Source of the DNA: Comamonadaceae bacterium
Lineage (GTDB): Bacteria > Pseudomonadota > Gammaproteobacteria > Burkholderiales > Burkholderiaceae_C
Length of the DNA stretch: 64,000 nt
NCBI GenBank assembly: GCA_009996515.1
Contig: JAACZV010000004.1
Span: forward strand, 124,001 to 188,000
Direction: 5' to 3'
Every line of letters begins with the position of its first letter. The stretch's first letter is position 1. Under the pieces are notes generated by a model that worked only from the letters and a program-made list of their open reading frames with translations, was not told where the DNA came from and made no database searches. The translations under genes were made by a program, and so were the position numbers. Of this stretch, positions 18,449 through 26,609 are shown one piece after another.

Positions 18449-19056
18449 AGCTCGACGCGGTCCACCTGCTCGCCCTGGCCGCCGCCCTCGGCTGGGCCAG
18501 CGGCCTGCGCCTGTATCTGACGGTGCTGCTGGTCGGCATCGCCGGGCACTGGGGCTGGATCGCGCTGCCGCCGGGCCTGCAAGTGCTGGCCTCGCCGCTG
18601 GTGATGGTCTGCGCCGCGGCGCTTGCGCTGGTCGAGTTCCTGGCCGACAAGATTCCGCTGGTCGACAGTGCCTGGGACGCGCTGCACACGCTGATCCGCA
18701 TCCCCGCCGGCGCGGCGCTGGTGGCGGGCCTCGTCGGCGGCTGGGCCGGCGACCAGGGCCAGGCCTGGACGGTCGTGGCCGCGCTGCTGGGCGGTGGCCT
18801 CGCGGCGGCGGCGCACACGGCCAAGGCCAGCACGCGGGCCGCGGCCAACACCTCGCCCGAACCCTTCTCCAACCTCGGCCTGTCGCTGATGGGCGACGTG
18901 GCCGTGCCCACCATGCTGTGGCTGGCCTGGGCCCACCCCTTCATCTTCTTCCCGCTGCTGGCCCTGGCGCTGGCCGTCATGGCCGCGCTGATCGGGTTCT
19001 GCTTCAAATTCCTGCGCGCGCTGCTGCGGCGCGTGCGCCGCCCCTCCCCCGCATGA
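18445..19056 (+). CDS. DUF4126 family inner-membrane protein
   Basis: 203 aa with four or five hydrophobic helices: about residues 5-40, 50-75, 90-130 and 150-190. 'LAAALGWASGLRLYLTVLLVGIAGHWGW' and 'ADKIPLVDSAWDALHTLIRIPAGAAL' match the DUF4126 family, whose function is unknown. It is locked between liuC and bioA by ATGA overlaps on both sides, so it must be expressed with carboxylase and biotin genes. The link may point to transport or handling of an intermediate, but that is a guess from position. Confidence 0.85.
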   Translation: MKLDAVHLLALAAALGWASGLRLYLTVLLVGIAGHWGWIALPPGLQVLASPLVMVCAAALALVEFLADKIPLVDSAWDALHTLIRIPAGAALVAGLVGGWAGDQGQAWTVVAALLGGGLAAAAHTAKASTRAAANTSPEPFSNLGLSLMGDVAVPTMLWLAWAHPFIFFPLLALALAVMAALIGFCFKFLRALLRRVRRPSPA

Positions 19057-20396
19057 CTTCCCCTCAAGACCTCGCCAGCCGCAGCCGCGCGGCCGTCTGG
19101 CATCCCTGCACGCAGATGGCCCGCCTGGCCCACCTGCCGCCGCTGCCCATCGCCCGCGGCGACGGCCCCTGGCTCATCGACACCGACGGCCGCCGCTACT
19201 TCGACGCCAACGCGTCCTGGTGGGTCAACCTGTTCGGCCACAGCGACCAGCCGCTGCTGGACGCGATCAAGGCCCAGCTGGACACGCTGCCGCACGTAAT
19301 GCTGGCCGGCTGCACGCATGAGCCGGCCGTCCGGCTGGCCGAGCGGCTGTCGGCCCGCACGGGCGGCGCGCTGGGCCATGTCTTCTTCGGCAGCGACGGC
19401 GCCAGCGCCGTCGAGATCGCGCTGAAGCAGAGCTTCCACAGCTGGAAGAACCGCGGCCAGCCGGACAAGCGCGAGTTCGTCTGCTTGAAGAACAGCTATC
19501 ACGGCGAGACGCTGGGCGCTTTGAGCGTGACCGATGTGCAGGTGTTCCGCGACGCCTACGACCCGCTGTTGATGCGCGCCCATATCGTGCAGTCGCCCGA
19601 TGCGCGGCTGGCCAACGAGGCCGAGGCGCTGGCCGCGATGCGCGCGCTGCTGGCCGAGCGCCATGCGCAGATCGCCTGCGTCATCGTCGAGCCGCTGATC
19701 CAGGGCGCGGCCGGCATGGTCATGTACTCGCCGGCCTATCTGAAGGGCTTGCGCGAACTAACGCGCGAGTTCGGCGTGCACCTGATCGCCGACGAGATCG
19801 CCGTGGGCTGCGGCCGCACCGGCAGCTTCTTCGCGTGGGAGCATGTGCTTGCGCTTGATGAGAAATGCAACCACAGAGGCACAGAGACACAGAGTGAAGC
19901 GAGGCACAAATGGCCGGACTTCCTGCTGCTGTCCAAGGGCATCACGGGCGGCACCCTGCCGCTGTCGCTGGTGCTGACGACGGACGAGGTGTTCGCCGCC
20001 TTCTGGAGCGAGGACGTCACGCGCGGCTTTCTGCATTCGCACTCCTACACCGGCAATCCGCTGGCCTGCGCGGCCGCCAATGCGGTGCTGGACCGCTTCG
20101 ACGCCGGCCAGCTGGACGCCAACCGCGAACAGGCCGAACGCCTGACCCGGGCCTTTGCGCCCTTGGCCCCACGCGTGGCCCACCTGCGCCAACGCGGCAT
20201 GATCCTGGCCTTCGATGTGCCTGAAGCACCACCCCGCTTCGCGGAAGCCTTCCACCTGAAGGCGCGCGCACACGAACTGCTGATCCGACCGATCGGCAAC
20301 ACCGTCTACCTGATGCCCCCTTACCTGATCGACGACGCGACCGCGGCCTTCCTGGCCGATGCCGTGTCGAAGACGCTGAACGATGTCCTTGCTTGA
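19053..20396 (+). CDS. bioA: BioA, adenosylmethionine-8-amino-7-oxononanoate aminotransferase, with a translated repeat insertion
   Basis: 447 aa, class III PLP aminotransferase making DAPA from KAPA with SAM as amino donor. 'WHPCTQM' near residue 15, 'NASWWVNLFGHSDQPLLDAI' near 50 and the PLP lysine in 'LLLSKGITGG' near 295 are canonical. Between the usual 'GRTGSFFAWEH' and 'WPDFLLLSKG' there are about 19-20 extra residues, including NHRGTETQSEARHK (from residue 273), where homologues have only a few. The DNA there holds the CACAGAGGCACAGAGACACAG repeat. The frame is intact, so the enzyme may still be made; activity is uncertain. ATGA overlap with DUF4126, 14-bp overlap with bioF. Confidence 0.93.
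   Translation: MTSPQDLASRSRAAVWHPCTQMARLAHLPPLPIARGDGPWLIDTDGRRYFDANASWWVNLFGHSDQPLLDAIKAQLDTLPHVMLAGCTHEPAVRLAERLSARTGGALGHVFFGSDGASAVEIALKQSFHSWKNRGQPDKREFVCLKNSYHGETLGALSVTDVQVFRDAYDPLLMRAHIVQSPDARLANEAEALAAMRALLAERHAQIACVIVEPLIQGAAGMVMYSPAYLKGLRELTREFGVHLIADEIAVGCGRTGSFFAWEHVLALDEKCNHRGTETQSEARHKWPDFLLLSKGITGGTLPLSLVLTTDEVFAAFWSEDVTRGFLHSHSYTGNPLACAAANAVLDRFDAGQLDANREQAERLTRAFAPLAPRVAHLRQRGMILAFDVPEAPPRFAEAFHLKARAHELLIRPIGNTVYLMPPYLIDDATAAFLADAVSKTLNDVLA
19850..19909. repeat. Short interspersed repeat inserted in frame in bioA
   Basis: The core at 19869-19894 contains ACCACAGAGGCACAGAGACA followed by CAGAG, a periodic CACAGAG tract unlike the surrounding GC-rich code. Similar 'HRGTETQ' encoding tracts are familiar as dispersed repeats in many bacterial genomes. 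The segment adds about 57-60 bases without a stop. Boundaries are estimated from where BioA similarity resumes. Confidence 0.7.
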
Positions 20397-21597
20397 CCAC
20401 CTGCAGGCCAAACTGAACGCCATCGGCGCGCAGAGCCTGACCCGCTCGCTGCGCCGCGCCGACAGCGGCACCTCCCCCCGCCAGACCGTCAACGGCCGCG
20501 AGCTGCTGATGTTCTGCTCCAACGACTACCTGGGCCTGGCCGCCGAGCCCGCCATCGCCGAGGCCCTGGCCGACGGCGCGCGCCGCTGGGGCGGCGGCTC
20601 CGGCGCGTCGCCGCTGGTCAGCGGCCACAGCGCCGCGCACGAGGCCGTCGCCGAGACCCTGTCGCGCTGGTATGCGCCCCACATCCCCGACGCGCGCGCC
20701 ATCGGCTTCTGCACCGGCTATATGGCCAACCTGGCCGTCGTCACGGCGCTGGGCGACGAGCACACCGAGATCTTCTCGGAGCAGCTCAACCACGCGTCGC
20801 TGATCGACGCCGCGCGCCTGGCCAAGGCCCGCGTCACGCGCTTCCCGCACGCCGACCTGAGCGCCCTGCGCGCCGCGCTGGCCGCCAGCACCGCCCAGGT
20901 GCGCCTCATCGTCACCGACGCCGTGTTCAGCATGGACGGCGACCTCGCGCCGCTGCCGGGCCTGCTGGCGCTGGCCGAGGAGTTCGACGCCTGGCTCATC
21001 GTCGACGACGCCCATGGCTTCGGCGTGCTGGGCAAGACCGGCCGCGGCTCGCTGGAGCATTTCGGGCTGACAAGCGAGCGGCTCATCCTCGTCGGCACGC
21101 TGGGCAAGGCCGCCGGCCTGGCGGGCGCCTTCGTCGCCGCACATGCGACCGTCGTCGAGTACCTGCTGCAGGCCGCGCGCAACTTCATCTTCTCCACCGC
21201 CTCGCCGCCGGCCGTGGAACATGCGCTGCTGACCAGCCTCGAACTCATCGAAGGGCCGCTGGGCGCCGCGCGCCGCGCCAACCTCGTCGCACGCCAGGCG
21301 CAGCTGCGCGACGGGCTGCTCGCGCTGATCGCCCGCCATCCGGCGCTCGGCTGGCGCCTGCCCGACGCGGCCACGCCGATCCAGCCGCTCATCGTCGGCG
21401 GCAACGCCGAGGTCATGGCCCTGGCCGCCGCGCTCGAGGCCGCCGGCCTGCGCGTGCCGGGCATACGCCCGCCCACGGTGGCGGCAGGCACGGCGCGGCT
21501 GCGCATCACGCTGTGCGGCACGCACACCGCGGCCGATGTCGATGCCTTGCTGATGGCGCTGGAACGCGCCGCCGCTGCGCAGGAGATGGCCGCATGA
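20383..21597 (+). CDS. bioF: BioF, 8-amino-7-oxononanoate synthase
   Basis: 404 aa alpha-oxoamine synthase condensing pimeloyl-ACP (or -CoA) with alanine. Seen are 'SNDYLGLAAEPAIAEAL' near residue 46, 'GSGASPLVSGHSAAHEAVAETLS' near 72, 'VDDAHGFGVLGKTGRGSLEH' near 207, and the PLP lysine in 'LVGTLGKAAGLAGAF' near 242. The start lies 14 bp inside bioA and the stop overlaps the bioD ATG. No bioC or bioH is in the window, so pimeloyl supply is encoded elsewhere. Confidence 0.96.
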   Translation: MSLLDHLQAKLNAIGAQSLTRSLRRADSGTSPRQTVNGRELLMFCSNDYLGLAAEPAIAEALADGARRWGGGSGASPLVSGHSAAHEAVAETLSRWYAPHIPDARAIGFCTGYMANLAVVTALGDEHTEIFSEQLNHASLIDAARLAKARVTRFPHADLSALRAALAASTAQVRLIVTDAVFSMDGDLAPLPGLLALAEEFDAWLIVDDAHGFGVLGKTGRGSLEHFGLTSERLILVGTLGKAAGLAGAFVAAHATVVEYLLQAARNFIFSTASPPAVEHALLTSLELIEGPLGAARRANLVARQAQLRDGLLALIARHPALGWRLPDAATPIQPLIVGGNAEVMALAAALEAAGLRVPGIRPPTVAAGTARLRITLCGTHTAADVDALLMALERAAAAQEMAA

Positions 21598-22280
21598 CCG
21601 GCATGAAAGGCTTCTTCATCACCGGCACCGACACCGAGATCGGCAAGACCTTCGTCACCGCCGCGCTGACGCGCGCGCTGGCCGCACGCGGGCTGCGCGT
21701 GGCGCCCATCAAGTCGCTGGCCGCGGGCCAGGACTTCGTCGACGGCCGCTGGGTCAACGAAGACGTCGCCACGCTGCAGGCCGCGCAGACCCTGGGCCTG
21801 AGCGACGCCGAGGTCGGCCCGCTGCAATTCCGCGAGCCCTGCGCGCCGCATATCGCGGCCCGGCTGGAAGGCCGCGGCATCGACCGCGACGCGCTGCTGG
21901 CCGCGATCCATACGACAGCCGGCAAGGCCGACATCGCGCTCGTCGAAGGCGTCGGCGGCTTCCGCGTGCCGCTGACTGACGGCTGGGACACCGCCGACCT
22001 CGCCGTCGACCTCGGCCTGCCCGTCATCCTCGTCGTCGGCCTGCGGCTGGGCTGCATCAACCATGCGTTGCTGACGGCCGAAGCCGTGCGCGCCCGCGGC
22101 CTGCGGCTGGCCGCCTGGGTGGCCAACACCGTCGACCCCCATCAACCCCATGTCGCCGACAATCTGGCCTCTCTGCAGGCCGGCCTGAAGGCGCCCTGCC
22201 TGGGGCACATTCCCCGCCTTTCCGACCCGCTGGCCGCGCCGGCGTGTCTCGACATTTCCCCCTTGGTGGCCTCCGCATGA
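21594..22280 (+). CDS. bioD: BioD, dethiobiotin synthetase
   Basis: 228 aa. It closes the ureido ring of DAPA with CO2 and ATP. The P-loop [11 protein letters not shown] starts near residue 11, the substrate lysine is in '[13 protein letters not shown]' near 40, and '[15 protein letters not shown]' near 119 is the Walker-B-like EGxGG block. The KPVxxG motif is changed to KSLAAG, though the lysine remains. The start is ATG on the bioF stop (ATGA) and the stop overlaps bioB in the same way. Confidence 0.94.
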   Translation: MTGMKGFFITGTDTEIGKTFVTAALTRALAARGLRVAPIKSLAAGQDFVDGRWVNEDVATLQAAQTLGLSDAEVGPLQFREPCAPHIAARLEGRGIDRDALLAAIHTTAGKADIALVEGVGGFRVPLTDGWDTADLAVDLGLPVILVVGLRLGCINHALLTAEAVRARGLRLAAWVANTVDPHQPHVADNLASLQAGLKAPCLGHIPRLSDPLAAPACLDISPLVASA

Positions 22281-23320
22281 ACCAGATCCAGACCCTCACG
22301 CCCACGACCGACGCCGACCGCCGCCAGGCCAAGCCCTGGACCGTCGCCGAGGTTGCGGCGCTGTTCGAGCTGCCCTTCAACGACCTGCTGTTCCGCGCCC
22401 AGCAGGTGCACCGCGAGAACTTCGATGCCAACGCGGTGCAGCTGTCCACGCTGCTGTCCATCAAGACCGGTGGCTGCGAGGAGGACTGCGCCTACTGCCC
22501 GCAGTCGGCCCACTTCGACACCGGCCTCAAGGCCGAGAAGCTGATCCCGCTGGAAGAGGTCATGGAGGCCGCCCGCGCCGCCAAGGCCAACGGCGCGACG
22601 CGCTTCTGCATGGGCGCCGCCTGGCGCTCGCCCAAGCCGCGCCACCTGGAGGCCATCGGCGAGATGATTTCCGAGGTCAAGGCCCTGGGCCTGGAGACCT
22701 GCCTGACCGCCGGCATGCTGGAGGACGGCCAGGCCGAACAGCTGAAGGAAGCCGGCCTCGACTACTACAACCACAACCTCGACACGGCGCCCGAGTTCTA
22801 CGGCCAGATCATCACGACGCGCACCTACCAGGACCGCCTGGACACGCTGGACCGCGTGCGCGCCCAGGGCCTGAAGGTCTGCTCCGGCGGCATCGTCGGC
22901 ATGGGCGAGACGCGCCGCCAGCGCGCCGGCCTCATCGTGCAGCTGGCCAACCTCGATCCGTATCCGGAGAGCGTGCCCATCAACAACCTCGTGCAGGTGG
23001 AAGGCACGCCGCTGGCCGGCGTCGCGCCGCTGGACCCGCTGGAGTTCATCCGCACCATCGCCGTGGCCCGCATCACGATGCCGCGCGCCATGGTGCGCCT
23101 GTCCGCCGGCCGCGAGGAGATGCCCGAGACCATGCAGGCGCTGTGCTTCCTGGCCGGCGCCAACTCCATGTTCTACGGCGACAAGCTGCTGACCACCAGC
23201 AACCCGCAGGCCGAGAAGGACCGCGCGCTGCTGGAGCGGCTGGGCATGCGCTGCTCCACCGAGGCCGAGCTGACGCCGTCGGAGGCCGCCGCCAAGGTCG
23301 AGGTGTGCCGGGCGCACTGA
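22277..23320 (+). CDS. bioB: BioB, biotin synthase
   Basis: 347 aa radical-SAM enzyme inserting sulfur into dethiobiotin. The CxxxCxxC cluster is [19 protein letters not shown] near residue 57, and the auxiliary-cluster region '[12 protein letters not shown]' and '[11 protein letters not shown]' are standard. The ATGA start overlaps bioD; an upstream in-frame ATG would lie inside bioD. It ends the overlapping run that began at liuB; liuD follows after 98 bp. Confidence 0.97.
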   Translation: MNQIQTLTPTTDADRRQAKPWTVAEVAALFELPFNDLLFRAQQVHRENFDANAVQLSTLLSIKTGGCEEDCAYCPQSAHFDTGLKAEKLIPLEEVMEAARAAKANGATRFCMGAAWRSPKPRHLEAIGEMISEVKALGLETCLTAGMLEDGQAEQLKEAGLDYYNHNLDTAPEFYGQIITTRTYQDRLDTLDRVRAQGLKVCSGGIVGMGETRRQRAGLIVQLANLDPYPESVPINNLVQVEGTPLAGVAPLDPLEFIRTIAVARITMPRAMVRLSAGREEMPETMQALCFLAGANSMFYGDKLLTTSNPQAEKDRALLERLGMRCSTEAELTPSEAAAKVEVCRAH

Positions 23321-23418
23321 GCGCCGGACACCACGCAGCGAACACGCGCCCTTGGCCCACCGGCCGAGGGCGCAGCCCGATCCCGAATCCACAAGAAGAC
23401 GGCTGAGGAGACAACACG

Positions 23419-25401
23419 ATGTTCAAGAAGATCCTGATCGCCAACCGTGGCGAGATTGCCTGCCGCGTCGCGGCGACCGCGCGCCGCCTGGGCATCCAGA
23501 CGGTCGCCGTCTATTCCGAGGCCGACGCCAACGCGCAGCATGTGAACGCCTGCGACGAGGCCGTGCTGATCGGCGGCCCGGCGCCGCGCGACTCCTATCT
23601 GCAATGGGAGCGCATCCTGGCCGCGGCCAAGGCCACAGGCGCTCAGGCCGTGCACCCGGGCTATGGCTTCCTCAGCGAGAACGAAGCCTTTGCCCAGGCT
23701 TGTGCCGATGCCGGCGTCGTCTTCATCGGCCCGCCGCCCGGCGCCATTCAGGCCATGGGCCTGAAGGCCGAGTCCAAGCGGCTGATGGAGGCGGCCGGCG
23801 TGCCGCTGGTGCCGGGCTATCACGGCGCGGATCAAGACCCGGCGCTGCTCAAGCGCGAGGCCGACCGCATCGGCTATCCGGTGCTGATCAAGGCCAGCGC
23901 CGGCGGCGGTGGCAAGGGCATGCGCGCGGTGTTCGGCGCCGACGAGTTCGACGCGGCGCTGGCCTCGTGCAAGCGCGAGGCCATCAACAGCTTCGGCGAC
24001 GACGCGGTGCTGATCGAGCGCTATGTGCAGAAGCCCCGCCATATCGAGATCCAGGTCTTCGGCGACTCGCGGGGCGACTGCGTGTATCTCTTCGAGCGCG
24101 ACTGCTCCGTGCAGCGCCGCCACCAGAAGGTGCTGGAGGAAGCCCCCGCGCCCGGCATGACGCCGGAGCGCCGCGCCCAGATGGGCGAGGCCGCCGTGGC
24201 CGCCGCCAAGGCGGTGGGCTATGTCGGCGCGGGCACCGTCGAGTTCATCGCTGAACAAGATGGCCGCTTCTATTTCATGGAGATGAACACGCGGCTGCAG
24301 GTGGAGCATCCGGTCACCGAGGCCATCACGGGCCAGGACCTGGTGGAGTGGCAGCTGCGCGTCGCGGCCGGCGAGCCGCTGCCGCTGAAGCAACACGAGC
24401 TGACCATGCACGGCCACGCCATCGAGGCGCGCATCTGCGCCGAGAACCCGGACGGCGGCTTCCTGCCCGCCACCGGTTCGCTGGACGTGGCGCGCTGGCC
24501 CGCGCATGTGGCCTTCCAGCGGGGCGACGTGCGCATCGACGCCGGCGTGCGCGAGGGCGACGCGATCAGCCCGTACTACGACTCCATGATCGCCAAGCTC
24601 ATCGTCTGGGGCGAGGACCGCGCCCAGGCGCTGGCCCGGCTGGATGCGGCGCTGCGCGACACCCACATCGTGGGCCTGCAGACCAACGTGGCCTTCCTGC
24701 GCCGCTGCGCGGCGACGGCCTCGTTCGCCGGCGCAGACCTGGACACCGGCCTGATCGAGCGCGAGAAGGCCGCGCTGTTCGACCAGCCGGGGCTGCCGCT
24801 GCGCATCAGCGCCGCTGCCGTCGTCGCGCACAAGCTGGCCGTCGAAGGCGCCACGCAGGGCAGCGACCCGTGGAGCGCGCGCGACGGCTTCCGGCTGTTC
24901 GGTGCGGCCACGCGGCGCTTCGACCTGGAGATGGGCGGCACGCATCACGAGGTGCTGCTGGACCGCCACCACCGCGGCGGCATGACGCTGACCGTCGCGG
25001 GCGAGGCCCTCCCCTTCGCCGTGCAATCCAGCGACACCGAGACGCATGAGCTCTTCCTCGGCGACGACCGCATCCGCGTGACGACCTATGCCCAGGGAGA
25101 GCGCGTCGCCGTCTTCGCTGCGAACGGCTCGGCCGTGCTGACCGAGGTGGACCTCATCGCCCACGCCGGCGACGGCCCGGCCGAGGGCGGGCGGCTGACC
25201 GCGCCCATGCCGGGCAAGCTGATCGCCTTCCTGGCCAAGCCCGGCGACAGCGTCACCCAGGGCCAGCCGCTGGCCGTCATGGAAGCGATGAAGATGGAGC
25301 ACACCATCTCGTCGCCGCGCGACGGCAAGGTCGCCGAGCTGCTGTTCGCCGTCGGCGACCAGGTGACCGACGGCGCTGAACTCCTCAAGCTGGAGGCCTG
25401 A
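23419..25401 (+). CDS. liuD: Methylcrotonyl-CoA carboxylase, biotin-carrying (alpha) subunit
   Basis: 660 aa. Biotin carboxylase domain about 1-450: 'ILIANRGEIACRVAATARRLGI' at the N-terminus, 'KASAGGGGKGMRAV' ATP loop near 155, 'FYFMEMNTRLQVEHPVTE' near 280. A linker/BT domain follows, then a C-terminal carrier domain with the biotinylated lysine in VMEAMKMEH near 620. It partners LiuB. Neighbours argue for methylcrotonyl-CoA rather than acetyl- or propionyl-CoA. A GAGGAG ribosome site precedes the ATG. The cofactor is produced by the bio genes directly upstream. Confidence 0.94.
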   Translation: MFKKILIANRGEIACRVAATARRLGIQTVAVYSEADANAQHVNACDEAVLIGGPAPRDSYLQWERILAAAKATGAQAVHPGYGFLSENEAFAQACADAGVVFIGPPPGAIQAMGLKAESKRLMEAAGVPLVPGYHGADQDPALLKREADRIGYPVLIKASAGGGGKGMRAVFGADEFDAALASCKREAINSFGDDAVLIERYVQKPRHIEIQVFGDSRGDCVYLFERDCSVQRRHQKVLEEAPAPGMTPERRAQMGEAAVAAAKAVGYVGAGTVEFIAEQDGRFYFMEMNTRLQVEHPVTEAITGQDLVEWQLRVAAGEPLPLKQHELTMHGHAIEARICAENPDGGFLPATGSLDVARWPAHVAFQRGDVRIDAGVREGDAISPYYDSMIAKLIVWGEDRAQALARLDAALRDTHIVGLQTNVAFLRRCAATASFAGADLDTGLIEREKAALFDQPGLPLRISAAAVVAHKLAVEGATQGSDPWSARDGFRLFGAATRRFDLEMGGTHHEVLLDRHHRGGMTLTVAGEALPFAVQSSDTETHELFLGDDRIRVTTYAQGERVAVFAANGSAVLTEVDLIAHAGDGPAEGGRLTAPMPGKLIAFLAKPGDSVTQGQPLAVMEAMKMEHTISSPRDGKVAELLFAVGDQVTDGAELLKLEA

Positions 25402-25409
25402 GTGCGACT

Positions 25410-25533
25410 GCCCCTCGCCCAGTCTTGCCCCGCTGAACGCGGGCCAGCCTGGTCGGTCCCCCGAGGGGACGGCGATGCTCGCGGCATGGAGCCGCGAGCA
25501 CATCGCCAGGGCGGGCCGGCTCGGGAGCGGCCC
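25410..25533 (-). repeat. Mosaic hairpin repeat, copy A
   Basis: Read on the minus strand it begins GGGCCGCTCCCGAG, then has a 10-bp perfect hairpin (TGCTCGCGGC with GCCGCGAGCA, 25476-25500, loop ATGGA), the palindrome CCCCTCGGGGG, a GCCCGCGTTCAGCG block, and ends GGGCGAGGGGC. The same ends and parts of the interior recur at 59822-59998 and 63923-63986. It fills most of the 180-bp gap between liuD and liuE. Confidence 0.7.
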
Positions 25534-25581
25534 AGCGCTCGGCCCGAAATACGCTGATTCAAACGCGGAATGGACAACTGA

Positions 25582-26493
25582 ATGGTCACCTTCCCCTCGC
25601 ACGTCAAGATCCTCGATGTCGGCCCGCGCGACGGGCTGCAGAACGAGAAGGCCCACGTCGCCACCGAGCACAAGGCGCAGCTCGTCGCGATGCTGCAGGA
25701 CGCCGGCCTGAAGGAGATCGAGGTCACCAGCTTCGTCAGCCCGAAGTGGGTGCCGCAGATGGGCGACAACACGGCCGTCATGGCCGCCATCGTCCGCAAG
25801 CCCGGCGTGCGCTACTCGGTGCTGGTGCCCAACCTGAAGGGGCTGGAGCCGGCGCTGGCGAGCCAGCCCGACGAGATCCTCGTCTTCACGGCGACCAGCG
25901 AGGCCTTCACGCAGAAGAACATCAACTGCTCCATCGCCGAGAGCCTGGAACGCTTTGCGCCCGTCATCGAGGGCGCGCATGCGGCCGGCATCAAGGTGCG
26001 CGCGGCGCTGTCCTGCGCTTTGGGCTGCCCCTACGAGGGCGAGATCAGCGCGACCCAAGTGGAGGCCGTCGTCAAGCCGCTGCGCGCGCTGGGCGTGGAC
26101 GCCATCGACATCGCCGACACCATAGGCGTGGGCACGCCGCGCAAGGTGCAGGCGGCGATGGAGCGGGCGCTGAAGCATTTCCCGCTGGCCGAGGTGTCAG
26201 GCCACTTCCACGACACCTATGGCCAGGCGCTGACCAACATCTACGCCAGCCTGGAGCTGGGCCTGCACAGCTTCCACGCCAGCGTGGCGGGCCTGGGCGG
26301 CTGCCCCTATGCCAAGGGCGCGACGGGCAATGTCGCGACGGAGGACGTCGTCTTCATGCTCAACGGTCTGGGCATCGAAACCGGCATCGATCTGGACAAG
26401 CTGGTCGACGCCGGCGCCTTCATCTCCGGCGTGCTGGGCCGCGAGCCGGTATCGCGCGTGGCGCGCGCCATGCTGGCCAAGCGCGCGGGCTGA
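25582..26493 (+). CDS. liuE: Hydroxymethylglutaryl-CoA lyase
   Basis: 303 aa TIM-barrel enzyme that splits HMG-CoA into acetyl-CoA and acetoacetate, the last step of leucine degradation. 'ILDVGPRDGLQNEK' near residue 8 holds the catalytic Arg-Asp, 'GHFHDTYGQAL' near 206 the metal-binding His pair, and 'GLGGCPYAKGATGNVATED' near 238 the active-site Cys loop. It is separated from liuD by repeat copy A, which might affect read-through. No isovaleryl-CoA dehydrogenase (liuA) is present. Confidence 0.95.
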   Translation: MVTFPSHVKILDVGPRDGLQNEKAHVATEHKAQLVAMLQDAGLKEIEVTSFVSPKWVPQMGDNTAVMAAIVRKPGVRYSVLVPNLKGLEPALASQPDEILVFTATSEAFTQKNINCSIAESLERFAPVIEGAHAAGIKVRAALSCALGCPYEGEISATQVEAVVKPLRALGVDAIDIADTIGVGTPRKVQAAMERALKHFPLAEVSGHFHDTYGQALTNIYASLELGLHSFHASVAGLGGCPYAKGATGNVATEDVVFMLNGLGIETGIDLDKLVDAGAFISGVLGREPVSRVARAMLAKRAG

Positions 26494-26609
26494 CGCGCCG
26501 ATCACGCGCACGGGCGACCCGCCCGGCCGTGAATCTTTCCCTGGGCTGGGGCGACCTAACGTCGCAGCTACCATGCGCGCGCCCTCAACCGCCCCGACAC
26601 CGCGCGCCC

